A DNA stretch of 64,000 bases from positions 124,001-188,000 of the forward strand of contig QRFJ01001933.1 of the NCBI GenBank assembly GCA_006176705.1, read 5' to 3'. The notes beneath the pieces are model-generated. The model did no database searches, was not told the origin of the DNA, and saw nothing but the letters and a program-made list of their open reading frames with translations. The translations under genes and the position numbers were made by a program. How positions within the stretch are numbered: position 1 is the stretch's first letter; each line of letters opens with the position of its first letter. This stretch comes from Cocos nucifera. Its lineage: Eukaryota; Streptophyta; Magnoliopsida; Arecales; Arecaceae. Shown here piece after piece: positions 10,905 through 23,082 of the stretch.

Positions 10905-12727
10905 TGATAAACACGTAAAATATATGTATAAAAGTATTAATTTATTAAATTAATTTATCTTTATTCTTAAGAGTTGATATTTTTATTTTATCTTTTATAG
11001 AAATAAAGATCAAGGATGACAAGAGCTCGATTTATGGGTCGCAACAAAATAAATTTAAAGCAAATCAAACTTAAAATGGACCCAGAATGGAGTTTTGAAG
11101 AAAAATAAAGAAATATGGAAAGAAAATAAAAAGCCCAAAAATTCAGCCCATTAGGCCCGTCGGTGCATGGTAGACCGATGATCGATCGACGATTCTTATC
11201 GCAAACCAGCCAGCTCAGCAGGAGGATCCAATCAGCAACCACCGCATGGCAGACCAAGTCCCTTAAAGGGTTTATAGGAAAATGTCGTGGTTCACAGAGG
11301 CATATATATCATTTCATATCGGCATGGCGCATAGTGATGGGCGGAGGTCTTCTGTGTGCCCGATCCGCATGGTCTACAGCTATAGGAGATGCGTGATCAG
11401 ACAGTCCTTATTTTTTTCGGTGGAGATCCAATGGCTAGCATCAAATCCTGCTTTGATTCGAATAGTACCCAGCTAATATTGCACGATCGGATGGTTAGGA
11501 AGTAAGCCGGTCAAGATCCAATGGCCAAATTTCATCTTCGACTTGATTAAAGAAGATCCAGTGCCATCCAATGGTCCAAATTCAATCTTAAGCTCAATCG
11601 AATGGCTAAAAATTAATCTAAGCCCTATTTAGGCTATAGAAGTCCGATTTTGGTCAAATGTGGACCATTGAGACCCGATCTAATGGCAAAAAATTATTCT
11701 AGAGAGCAGAATCCAATCTAGACTTGATTTCTTTAGTTTTTCTTTGATTTTAACCCAATTTCTCTTCTTTTCTCTCTATAAAAACCTTCCTAAAGCCAAA
11801 CCAACAAGACATAACCCTCTTCCTTGGGGGAATAAGTCTTCTAAGCCCTTCCAAATCCCTCTAAAGCTCTTCAAAGCCTCTGTTTCCTCACCTAAACAAC
11901 CAGCAAGCTCTCTTTCTCTAATTCTTTTTCTCAAGCTCTTCTTTCTTCCTTCTTTCTTCTTTCTTTCTTCAACAGACCTCCAAAGCCTACATCTTCACCA
12001 AAGTTCCTCTCTACTTTGGATTCTTGCAACCAGCTGCTGCTCGGGTTCTTCAGCAAGGTTCCTGGATGAAGATTTTAACGAGAAGCTCCCCGATGTCTGA
12101 CTGATCCTCACTTTCTCAAGAGATCATTGTGATCTTATTTTGATGATGTTTTTTATTTTTCATCTTTTATATTTCTTTTTAATTTGCATTAAAGACTATT
12201 TTAGTTATAATATTTTTATGTTTTTATTTTCTTGCAATTAATCTAGAATAGTTTATTACTCTTGGGATGAGCCATGATCTATAGGTACGATTCATGCTCT
12301 TAGAATAAATTATATTTAGGTTAATTCTTTTTTTTTATATCTAAATCAATTTAGACTAGTCTATAATTTAAAGGGATGGGCTGTGATCTAAGGGTACAGA
12401 CTGTGCTCTCTAAGATAGGTTATATCTTTATTGATTAAATATCAATTAAAACATATTAAAAAGAACCAACTATCAAATAAGTGATCAATTGTTATCATGA
12501 GAATCCATCTCCATACCTACAACTCCTCTTTAATTAATTTGCTATTTAACTTGCTTTCTTAATTAATTTATGTAGCCTTTCTAATTAATCAACTTTTAAT
12601 TAATCCTAATCACTTTTAATTTATAATTTAAATGCAATTAACACAATCTTGGTGGATTCAATCCTGATTCATCCTATCTATATAGTTTGAGTTAGATTTT
12701 ATTTTTGACCGCCCATGACAACAATCT
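10905..12727 (+). repeat. 3' LTR of D
   Basis: The 1823-bp copy matches 5700-7520. Its last bases are AATCT where the 5' LTR has AATCA, so the terminal CA has mutated. GAAAC follows as the second target copy (12728-12732). Confidence 0.87.
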
Positions 12728-14601
12728 GAAACATCATCGATAGTAGTAAAATATGTATTACTCCTTCTACCTTTATAAATAATAGACTTCTAGTAGATGA
12801 ATTAAAGCATAATTTATTGAGTATTAGTCAACTTTGTGGCAAAGGATTTAAAGATGTTTTTGAATCACTCATGTGCATTATCACTAATCCTATTGATAAT
12901 AGCATAGCTCTTATTGGACATAGTCATGGCATTGTATGCTTAGTAGATTTAGATGACTCTTCCACTAAAAGAAACCAATGTTTAGCTGCAATGAATGCTA
13001 AGAATAATGAAAATAGTTGGCTATGGCATTGTAGACTAGGACATGCTAGCATGAATTTAATTTCTAAATTAATCAAAAGGGATCTTGTAAAAAGTTTGCC
13101 AAAACTTAATTTTAAGAAAAATAAAATATGTGACGCATGTCAATTAGGAAAGCAAACTAGAAGTATCTTCAAATCAAAAAATATTATTTCAACTTCTAGA
13201 CCTCTTGAACTACTTCACATGGATTTATTTGGACCAACTAGAACCACAAGTCTAAGTGGTAAGAAATATGGACTGATAATTGCTGATGATTTTTTAAGAT
13301 TTACTTGAGTTTTATTCTTAGCACAAAAGGATAAAGCATTTTCTGCATTTACCAAGTTTTTCAAGAAAGTTTCAAATGAAAAGAATCTCTCTATTTTTTG
13401 TATTAGAAGTGATCATGGAACGAAGTTTGAAAACCAATATTTTGAAACTTTTCATAATGAAATAAAAATTAAACATAATTTTTCTGCTCCTAGAATACCT
13501 CAACAAAATGGGGTTATTGAAAGGAAAAATAGAACCCTAGAGAAAATGGCCCAAACCATGTTGTGTGAAAGCCATCTTCTAAGATATTTTTGGGCTGAAG
13601 CTATCAATACAGTATGTTATGTTCTAAATAGAACATTAATAAGATTGATATTAAAGAAAACCCCTTATGAACTACGAAAAAATAGAAAACTAAATATTAG
13701 CTACTTTCATGTTTTCGGTTGCAAATACTTTGTTCTAAATAATGGCAAAGATAACATAGGCAAATTTGATGCAAAATCTAATGAAGGCATTTTCTTAGGA
13801 TATTCCATCTCTAGCCAAGCATATAGGATCTTTAACAAACGTACACTAGTTATTGAAGAGTCTGTACATGTAGTGTTTGATGAAACTAACAATTTACCAC
13901 CTAGAAAAGAGGATATGGCTGATGATGATGAAGAAATAATTGAGAAAGCAATGAAAGAAGTTACATTTAAGGAGCCAACAACTTAAGTTGACAAAGAAAA
14001 GAAAGAAGCTGAACATAAAGATGAAAACCATGATGATACTCAAGTTCAAAGCCTACCAAAGGAATGGAGGTATGCACTTGACCACCCCAAAGATCAAATT
14101 ATTGATGATCCATCACAAGGGATAAGAACTCATTCATCTTTAAGAAATATCAATAACAATCTAGCCTTTGTATCTCAAATTAAACCTAAAACTATAGAAG
14201 AAGCTAAAAATGATCCAAACTGGATAAATGCAATGCATGAAGAATTAAATCAGTTTGAAAGAAACAAAGTTTGGACCTTAGTTAAAAGACCAAGTGATTA
14301 TATAGTTATTGAAACTAAATGGATATTTAAAAATAAATTAGATGAAAATGAAATAATCACTAGAAATAAAGCTAGATTAGTGGCCAAAAGATATAATCAA
14401 GAGGAAGGTATTGATTTTGATGAAACCTTTGCTCCTGTTGCTAGATTAGAGGCAATTAGGTTACTACTTGCATTTGCATATTTCATGAACTTTAAAATAT
14501 ACCAAATGGATATTAAAAGTGCATTTTTGAATGGATACATAGCCAAAGAAGTTTATGTAGAACAACCATCTGGATTTGAAAGTCATGAATATCCTAATCA
14601 T

Positions 14602-14757
14602 GTTTATAAACTACATAAGACACTCTATGGTTTAAAACAAGCCCCTAGAGCATGGTATAAACAACATAAGACACTCTATGTTTATAAACTACATAAGACA
14701 CTCTATGGTTTGAAATAAGCCCCTAGAGCATGGTATGAAAGACTAAGAAAATTTTTA
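14602..14757 (+). repeat. 78-bp in-frame tandem duplication in RT
   Basis: The segment starting GTTTATAAACTACATAAGAC at 14602 recurs at 14680, exactly 26 codons later, and carries a second copy of the HKTLYGLK.APRAWY motif. The second copy has a CAA-to-TAA stop, so the duplication precedes or coincides with decay. Confidence 0.85.
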
Positions 14758-14978
14758 ATTAAAAATGAGTTCTCTAGAGGACATATTGATAAAACTTTAT
14801 TTCTAGAAAAGAAAAATAAGGACTTATTAGTAGTGCAAATTTGTGTAAATAATATTATTTTTGGTGCTACTAATGAAAGTTTTTGCCAAGAGTTTACCAA
14901 GCTTATGCAGGGAGAGTTCGAGATGAGCATAATGGATGAACAACTTCTTTCTCAGACTCTAGATCAAGCAAAGTGAAG

Positions 14979-14983
14979 AGGGG
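14979..14983 (+). repeat. Target site copy left of P2 (AGGGG)
   Basis: AGGGG immediately precedes the P2 LTR and is repeated exactly at 25364-25368 after its other end. Confidence 0.93.
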
Positions 14984-17267
14984 TGAAGGGAAAACCTAGT
15001 TTTTCAGGTCAGGTTCATTCAGATCTGATTGGATCAAGAGAGATATTTCAAAAATTTCTCTCTTAGATCCAGATTAGATTTGAGACTTTTTAGATCTGAT
15101 ATTATTGATCTAATAAATAAAAATAAAAGATAAATTAAATCTAAATTAATTTTACCTTGTAGCTGGTAATCAGATTATCCTGTGATGATCCTGATGTCAT
15201 TCTAAGGTTCTAGATCTAGCCATGCAAATGCCTGGCCTCTACCGGTATCCACTCAGGCAGGATCTGGAGATCTTCTTCTTCTTTTTCACTTCTCCAAATA
15301 TCAGATCTAGATTTGATTTGGAAGATCTTCAAAATTCCTTTTGAAGATCAGGTGTCGTCTCTCGCAGCAGTGCTGCCTTCTTTCTTTCTCGTCGCCTTTC
15401 TCTTGCTTGGATCGCACCAAACTGAAGCCCAAAAATTTTTGGGTATGAAAAGGAGAGAGAGGACCTGAAGATGGCATGGAGGAGAGAGAGGAGCAGTCTT
15501 GTGGCATGGGCAATAATCAAGGGATCTAAATCCTAGGTGCAGATAGGGTTTATATAGACCCTACGGTGCCATGCAGTGCCACATCATCCCAGCCAATCAT
15601 GACCTTTTATGCAATCAAATCTAAATTTGATTGGTGGAATGATATCATCTGATCCAATCAGATGAGAGCCCCTCTAAATCATCCTTAGATGGCACCAAGA
15701 CTGGTCAAACAAGTCTCTTTGGCACCACCCACTTTGATTCTATGAAGCAATTGGAGTCCCATTTGTATGGGACTCCAGACGCCATATCAATATGCACATG
15801 CCTCCCTAGGCATGCACCCTTTATCCTTCTACTTTTTAGTAGGTTGACTGATCCAAAAAAATTTTTCTATGGGTGCATGGCACATGGGCAGATGTCTAAA
15901 TGTCAAAGGTCAACATTTGACCAAATGTTCGAAATAGGATTTAGCAGGTGATGAAAAATGGTAGGTGTTATCTCAAATTTATCTCATAAATTAAGATAAC
16001 CCTTTTATGACTTGGACAAGTTCCAGTCAGACCAAATGAAGGTACCTGAGTGAGCCTAAACACATTTGGCTCAGTTGAGACAACTTTTAATGATAATTGA
16101 AGGAGAACATTAGGCTCAATCATGTGCTAGCACGATTTCCTTGAACCTAATTGAATCTAATTCAAATCAATTAAACTGGGTTAGTTCAATTAATAATATC
16201 CATATCAAAACCATTGTTTGTGTGATCCAGTTAGGTTCAATTTTGTATAGTAATGAGATATGTCTTAATCTCTATCATCGACATCATTGAAATACCTTCC
16301 GATGGATCAGAACTTTTCTGATTCAGACAATTAGTATGATTGATCATCTAAATCATTCTAATTGCTCTCAAAATCTTCTAGTGACACCTAGAAACATATA
16401 GTGGCAACCCATCAAAACTGAAAATGAACCTCTCGGTGCAGTTACTTGTGTGATTAAATTCTTCTATCTTGAGCTCCGACTGGATTAGAGTTAAGATAAT
16501 CTCGTCAAACCCTAATATCCATCATATGATTAATCATTTGATTCAAGTCCAATGTGAAAATCTTAATAGAAACTCTTTCTATTATTTCACTTTGCCATGG
16601 CAATGGGCTTATGGACTTGATTCTCATGATCATCATAGGGCTACTCCTCATCTACCGAGGTAGATAGATTCTCTCTTGGTACAATCCAATTTCTACAATG
16701 AACATGCTATAGCCAACATACACCTCAGGATTTCAAATGGCAAGGAGACCGAGTTATGGTGTAGTCAAACTATAACACCCTTAAAGTGAACTGTCGATGC
16801 ACCTCAGGTTAAAGAACTAGACACACAACTGCAACTTCGAGCCAGTCATTGACGAGAAGGTAGACTTTCTAATGACTGCTCGAGGTGGTCACGCTCAGTG
16901 CCCTCGTTCTCTAACGAGTACCTATACTCTCATTCTAGTGTCTTCTACACCATAGACTCATAGCTCATCTACTATAAAGAAGCGATTCTATACCAACCTT
17001 CTGGATCAATCACCATCTTCATGATGATCCTACGGTCAGGAGCATTTTATGAGTTAATAATGAAAATTCATATCTTAAATTTTTAACTCTTAAAAATATG
17101 AACTATCATTACCATTAACTCAAGGGATGTATCATAGACACTTTCAAATACACATTGTGATAGAAAATAATCTATTTTATTATTTATAATCAAAATTATA
17201 ATTTTGCCCTTAGAAGTGTATAATAAGTGCCAGTCAATTCTTGATTCTAGGGCACTCGTATCTAACA
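14984..17267 (-). repeat. 3' LTR of P2
   Basis: On the - strand it reads TGTTAGATACG...CTTCA. It is collinear with 23083-25363 with scattered substitutions. Short open frames here (for example 15742-15951 and 16469-16663) recur in the other LTRs and are not genes. Confidence 0.92.
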
Positions 17268-17281
17268 AACTCCCACTTGAC
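17268..17281 (-). other. Polypurine tract of P2
   Basis: The - strand reads GGTCAAGTGGGAGTT up to the 3' LTR, matching P1. Confidence 0.7.
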
Positions 17282-20200
17282 CTAAAGCTGATTGGCTACA
17301 AATCTAAGTTCCATCTTCTCAAGGTGGGCTTCGATCTTCTACTGGCCCAATGAATTTATAAGTGGGTCTGCCGCATTATTTGCAGAGTCAACTCTCTTTA
17401 CCTTGACGTATCCTTTCTCGAGTTAATCACAAATGAGGTGGTATTGCCGCTCGATATGTTTGGATTTCTAGTGAGACCTCGGCTCCTTAGCAAGGGCTAT
17501 GGCATCATTATTATCACAGTACAAAGGAATGGCATCTGATGGCATCACTCTAATCTCTATGGCAAACTTTTTGTACCAAAATACCTCCTTCGTAGCTTCT
17601 GATGCAGCAATGTATTCTGCTTCCATGATGGAATCTACTATTACTCTCTGTTTGGAATTCTTCCAACTGATAGCACCACCATTATACACAAATAGATTCC
17701 TAGATGTCGACTTTCAATCATCTATATCAGACATAAAATCTGAGTCTGTATACCCCTGGACTTAGAGTTCTCCATTACCAAAAATCAAGAATATATCCTT
17801 AGTTCTTCTTAAGTACTTAAGGATACGTTTCACAGAAGCCCAAAGTTCTTCATCTGGATTCGACTGATATCTGCTCGTGAGACTCACAGCATGAGCTACA
17901 TCAAGTTGCATATATAATATGGCATACATGAGGCTCCTTATTGCAGAAGCATAAGGGATCTTGCTTATGCATTCTATCTCCTCAGGTGTGCTAGGGCACA
18001 TCTTCTTGGAGAGATGAATGCCATGTCTGAAGGATACTAATCTCCTCTTGGAGTTTTCCATGCTAAACCTCTTTAGCACTTCCTCTATGTACATCTTCTG
18101 TGAAAGACCTAGCATCCTATTCGATCTATCTCTATAGACTTTGATTCTAAGAATGAATGATGCTTCTCCTAGATCTTTCATGGAGAATTCTTTAGATAAC
18201 CACATTTTAACTATAGTCAACATAGGAATATCATTCCCAATAAGGAGGATATCATCCATGTACAGTACGAGGAAAATAATAGCGCTCCCACTGACCTTTT
18301 TGAATATACATATTTTTTTCTCATTCTTGATGAAATCAAATAATTTGATCACATCATTAAAACGAGTATTCCAACTTCGAGATGCTTGCTTAAGTCCATA
18401 TATGGACCATTGTAGCTTGCATACTTTATGATCAGTATCACTGGATATAAAACCTAGCAGCTATTCCATATAGATATCTTCTTCAAGATATCCATTTAAG
18501 AATACCGTTTTTACGTTCATTTACCATATTTTATAATCAAAATAGACTGCAACAGCAAGCAATGTGCAAATGGATTTAAGCATGGTTATTAACGAAAAGA
18601 TATCCTGATAGTCAATGCCTTCATACTGACTATAATCTTTTGCCACTAATCTAGCTTTGAATGTCTCTACATTCTCATCTACACCAATCATTCTCTTGTA
18701 GGTCAATTTACATCCAATAGGTACTATACCTTCTAGTGGATCTACCAAGTTTCAAACTTGATTTGAGTGCATCGAGTCAATTTTTGACTTCATTGCCTCT
18801 AACCATTTCTCAGAGTCGATATCTGATATTGCCTCATTATAGGTTTTGGGATCATCACCATGAGCTCCATTACCTACGAGGAATATTTTCTCTACTTTCT
18901 CTGAAATAATACCTAAGTACCTCTCAGGGGGATAGAAAACCCTTTTCGATCTTCGAGGTGGAGGAGGTAGTGACTATATTGGCTCAAACTGATTCGATTC
19001 CAAATGATCCTTATCTCTTTGCTCTTGGGAGACTTTCTCCTCTAGCTTGATCTACTTTCCAATGCCGTCATCTTGAATAAATTATTTTTTAAGAAAGATG
19101 GCATGTTGACTCACAATCACATTATGATCTTTTGGAACGTAGAAATAATATTCTAATGACTCTTTAGAATATCCTATAAATCGAGCTCTAAAGGACCTGA
19201 AGTCTAACTTGTCCGCTTATTGTCTTTTGATATGAGCCGGATAACCTCAAATTTTGAGATGACTCAAACTTGATTTTTTACCATGCCATATCTCATACGG
19301 TGTGGTAGGAACAGTTTTAGAAGAAACCCTATTTAGTAAATATATAGCAATTAACAAACTATGTCCCAAAAGAAAATCAGGAAGGTCTGTGAAGCTTATC
19401 ATGGATCGGACCATATCTAATAGGGTCCGATTCCTTCATTCTGAAATCTCGTTGAGTTGAGATGTTTTAGGTGGAGTCCATTGAGAGACTATGCCATTTT
19501 TCTTGAGATAGTTCAGAAATTTCCAACTAAGGTATTCACCTCCTCGATCTGATCGATGAACCTTAATGGGTTTTTCAGTTTGCTTTTCTACTTCATGTCT
19601 GAATTCTTTAAACTTTTCAAAGGCTTCTGACTTGTGTCTCATAAGATACACATACCCATACCAAGACTAATCATCGATAAAGATTATGAAGTAGACAAAC
19701 TTGTCTCTAGCCGGCACATCAAAAGGGCCGCACACATTAGTATGTACTAGGGAAAGTAAATCCATGGCCCTTTCCCCATGTCCAACAAAAGAAAATTTAG
19801 TCATTTTGCCATGAAGACATGATTTACAAATTGAATATGACTCGAAAGTCAATGGACTCAATAGCCCAATTTTCTTCAATTTGTTAGTCCTATCTTCTAC
19901 TATATGACCTAATCTTAGGTGCAATAGATACCTATATTTTTGGACTATCCCTAGGTTGTTTCATGGCATTCACATTTTGCTCGATATTAAAGATAGATAC
20001 ATCAATATGTAACTGATAGAGACCGTTAATGAGAAAACCACTTGTAATTTTATTTTTTTCATAAAGAATATTACAATGGTCCTTAAGAAAACTAGTTGCA
20101 TAGTCTTCTTGTGCTAAACATGAAACAGAATCAAATCCTATTTGCAGCAAGCACATAGTAACAATCTCTAAGTACTAAATCTAAACCAAATGGTAGTCGA

Positions 20201-20339
20201 AGAGGGTAGGTTCCCACAGCCACAGCAGCAACTCTTGCTCCATTTCCAATACATAGGATCATCTCACCATCCCTCAGCCTCCTACTATCCTCAAGATCCT
20301 ACATGGAAGTGCATAAATGAGCATTAGAACCAGAGTCAA
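17282..20339 (-). pseudogene. pol: Copia pol of P2: protease, integrase, RT, RNase H
   Basis: From right to left: protease Asp-Ser-Gly at 20329-20337 (WVLDSGSNAHLC); integrase zinc domain (LRLGHIVEDR .. CKSCLHGKM) near 19800-19920; integrase core with HTNVCGPF, where the first catalytic Asp is Asn, then SDRGGEY; the linker GYxKES; and an RT start (SEKWLEAMKSKIDSMH) near 18800. RT continues with VKTVFLNGYLEED and the active-site YMDD intact at 18251-18262. RNase H follows (YTDSDF, AEYIAASEAT, DNNDAIALAKEP) to a stop at 17282. Several frame breaks and stops lie between. The order protease-integrase-RT-RNase H is diagnostic of Ty1-copia. Confidence 0.9.
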
Positions 20340-21223
20340 GCACCCAACTGCATGCAGAAGAAACTGTAAGGTTATACTCAATAACAAGCATACCTTCAGA
20401 AGAATCTGCCTCCTTCTTATTCTTTAGGATGGCCAGGTATGTAGGGCAGTTCCACTTTCAATGGCCATCAGTGTTGCAATGGAAACACTTTCCTTTATCA
20501 GCGGCCTTCTTCTTCATCTCTGCTTTCTTTTTCTTTCCTTTTTCCACCTTTTGCTTTTTCACCCACTTCTTCTTCTTTCTAAAAGATTTACTCTTGGAAG
20601 AAGTTCATTTCATAGCAAATACTGAACCTTTAGAATCTTTCATTGAAAGCTTAATACTAACCAGCGTGTTCATAAGCTCATCCAGAGAATTTTAAAGTTT
20701 ATGCATATGGTAGTTCATGATGAACTATCCGTATGCATCAGTCAAGGAATTATATCATTCTACAGATCCAGGTCTAACTTCACTCTGAGCTTCTCAAGCT
20801 CTTTCAAGTCCTTGATCATCATCAGATAATGATCTTGGACTGACTGCCCATCACACATTTTAGCCTTGAATAGTCGTTTAGTGATTTGATACTTGGCTGC
20901 ATGACTCTGTTCACCAAGCATCTCTTGTAGATGAGCCAAAATTTGGCAGGCAGTCTTGATATCTTCATGTTGGCACTGAAGCTCATCAGACATCGAGCCC
21001 AACATATAGTATCTAGCTTAGTTATCTTCATCTATCTACTTATCAAGAGATGCTCTCTGTTCAACGGATGGATGAGCTGGTAAGGTGGGGGGTCCTAGTC
21101 TAATAGATAAGTTAACTTCTTGGAATCCAAAATAATTTTAAAGTTTCAAAGCCAATCCTTGTAATTGGATCCGGTCAGTCTATGGGTGTCCAGGATATGT
21201 GCTAGTGGATTGGATGCAGACAT
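20340..21223 (-). pseudogene. gag: Copia gag of P2
   Basis: The likely start is ATG at 21221-21223 (MSASNPLAHILDTHRLTG), after which the capsid domain reads across frame breaks (SMSDELQCQHEDIKTACQIL). A basic Lys-rich stretch precedes a knuckle CFHCNTDGH.KWNC near 20450-20480, in which the Trp after His is a stop. Gag packages element RNA. Protease follows after the knuckle without a clear gap. Confidence 0.83.
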
Positions 21224-23068
21224 TTTTTTGTAGAGAGTCAAAGTTTTTAGTTAGATATTATAATTAAGACTTAATTAATTTATTTAAAAATTTAATTTTT
21301 AAATAAATTAGCTTCTAATATTTTCTCAGATCCTTACATTTCCTCTGTAGAGATGCAAAAATCTCCATGATTATAGATTTCTAATGGGTGGTGCAGTCTC
21401 ATCAACTGACTCATCACCTCACCTAACAGTTATTGATGATGGGTTAGCCAATGGATGGACAACTCTTGTCTAATGATTCTCTAATCATGGTGCACCCAAA
21501 CTTGGTCTCTAATTCATGAATCTCACCATGCTTGGAATATTGATCCACTCCTTAGTTAAGTCAGACCCACCATTTGTATAGATTGGATTGCTAATTGAGT
21601 TTCTCACCGTATCCAGAATATTGAGCTCAATCCATCCTCCAGCCTGTAGCATCCAATGCCTAGTAGATATGGTTGCATCTTTCCAGTTTAACTAAACCAC
21701 TGTGACCAGTCGAGAACAATCAATCCTGGAAAGGGCCCGCATATCTACGATGGTGGAAGACCTCAAACTTAATCTTTTCTTAGAGAGATTTGATTTAAGT
21801 CTCTTTAAACTTGACATATAATAGCCATAACAATTATGACTAACCTAGTGGCATGGGTTAGCTCGGATTGTTAACCACCTTAGATCAGGACTGAGTCAAC
21901 AAATATGCCCAAGTAAGTGAGATCGATAGAAGGGATATGCCATTAACTTGACAAGAATGCATTCAAGTCGAGTAGCTCCCAATTAAAAACTAGTCAGTCA
22001 TATCTACCAGACTTATCTTAGACACCAAATTTTTGAGTCAGAACCAATCAGATTAGCCTACAATCCAGACTCTAACCACTGAGCCTAATTAGGTCTTAGT
22101 TTGATCGATCACTCATGTAATTCGATCTTGATGTAGACTTAATCCTATTAGGTTGGTCAATTTAAGCACTCTTGATCCCATCTTACCAACTCTTGATTTG
22201 GTTTGATCAACTGCTAGACCTAATCGAGCTCCCCAAGCCCCAACCCAATTTTATTAATTTATCTTAAATTTGAAAATTCTTAATTTTTAGACTTAACATA
22301 TTTTATAATCTTAATTCTTAATTAAGTTTAGGATTCACAAATAAAACATGTAAATAAAATCCTAGGGTTTCAGAATCTAGGATTTTGCAAAAAATAAATT
22401 TTTGGATTTCTGATTAAGGACGAACGCGCAGCATCCCTACACATCATAAGAATATCCCATCAAATGGGAGGAGAGAATACTTTATTCTTATGATCGGACG
22501 GCCAAGGAGAATGTCTTAATCAAAAATATAAAAACTATAAAACTAGTTAGATCTAAATCATATATCTCATATATAAGATTGATCTAACTTTAAACATGTT
22601 TTGCATACATCTTCATGTATCATATCATGCATATTTTTAGATCTAAATTATCTCATAATTATCTAAAAAATTAAATTTAAATTGATCGTATCAAAATAAA
22701 TTCTATTCTAGATAATTATGTAGAACTATTCTACAACTAGTCTAAACATGCATTCATCATATCTCATATGAACAAAAATTAAATAATTTTATTTTCTATA
22801 TTTTAGATCTTATTATAATATTTATAACATCAAAAAATAGTAAATAAATAGATCTAAAAATTATAACTAATCAAATTAAATTATAATCATGCAAGACTAT
22901 ACATAGAATAATTCTATTCTACAACTAGTCATGCATCTGGTACAACTTAGATCTATATTATTTAATTTTTAATTTTTTTAATTTTAAATATAATCACATC
23001 TCATGTGACCTCTAAAATCATATAATTTTTAGATCAAAATAAATTAAAATCAGATCTAATGCAACCTG
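21224..23068 (-). other. Long untranslated leader of P2
   Basis: About 1.85 kb between gag and the primer site has no reading frame of note. It is collinear with the P4 leader (47387-49233), so it is a family feature and not an insertion. The part near the primer site is very AT-rich with repeated AGATCTAA motifs. Confidence 0.75.
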
Positions 23069-23080
23069 GCTCTGATTCCA
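23069..23080 (-). other. Primer binding site of P2 (tRNA-Met type)
   Basis: The - strand reads TGGAATCAGAGC two bases after the 5' LTR, one mismatch from TGGTATCAGAGC. Confidence 0.8.
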
Positions 23081-23082
23081 AT

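Larger units (their letters stand above)
5700..12727 (+). mobile_element. Element D: non-autonomous Athila/Tat-like Ty3-gypsy element
   Basis: Two LTRs of 1821 and 1823 bp enclose 3.4 kb. The primer site resembles the tRNA-Asp complement used by Athila-type elements, with several G-to-A and C-to-T changes. The interior holds a gag-like zinc-knuckle fragment and two G-rich tracts, but no protease, RT, RNase H or integrase. The phrase AGCGCTTGTTGGAAGGCAAC (9848-9867) and the tract before the 3' LTR (GAGGACAAGCAAAG...) are familiar from plant gypsy elements of this group. It was inserted in element A with a 5-bp duplication. Its movement would have needed proteins from an autonomous relative. 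Confidence 0.85.
12733..14983 (+). pseudogene. pol: Integrase and RT N-terminal part of element A pol
   Basis: The frame resumes after D. The integrase zinc domain is intact (WHCRLGHAS .. ICDACQLGK). DDE residues are visible as HMDLFGP, SDHGTKFEN and NGVIERKNRT; catalysis inserts element DNA. RT follows with NKARLVAKRYNQ, YQMDIKSAFLNG and YGLKQAPRAWY. Stops occur at 13306 (Trp to TGA), 13984 and 14716 (Gln to TAA). The active-site YVDD has become CVNN (14842-14853), so both catalytic aspartates are lost. A 78-bp in-frame duplication lies at 14602-14757. Near 14960 a frameshift precedes the insertion of P2. Confidence 0.88.
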
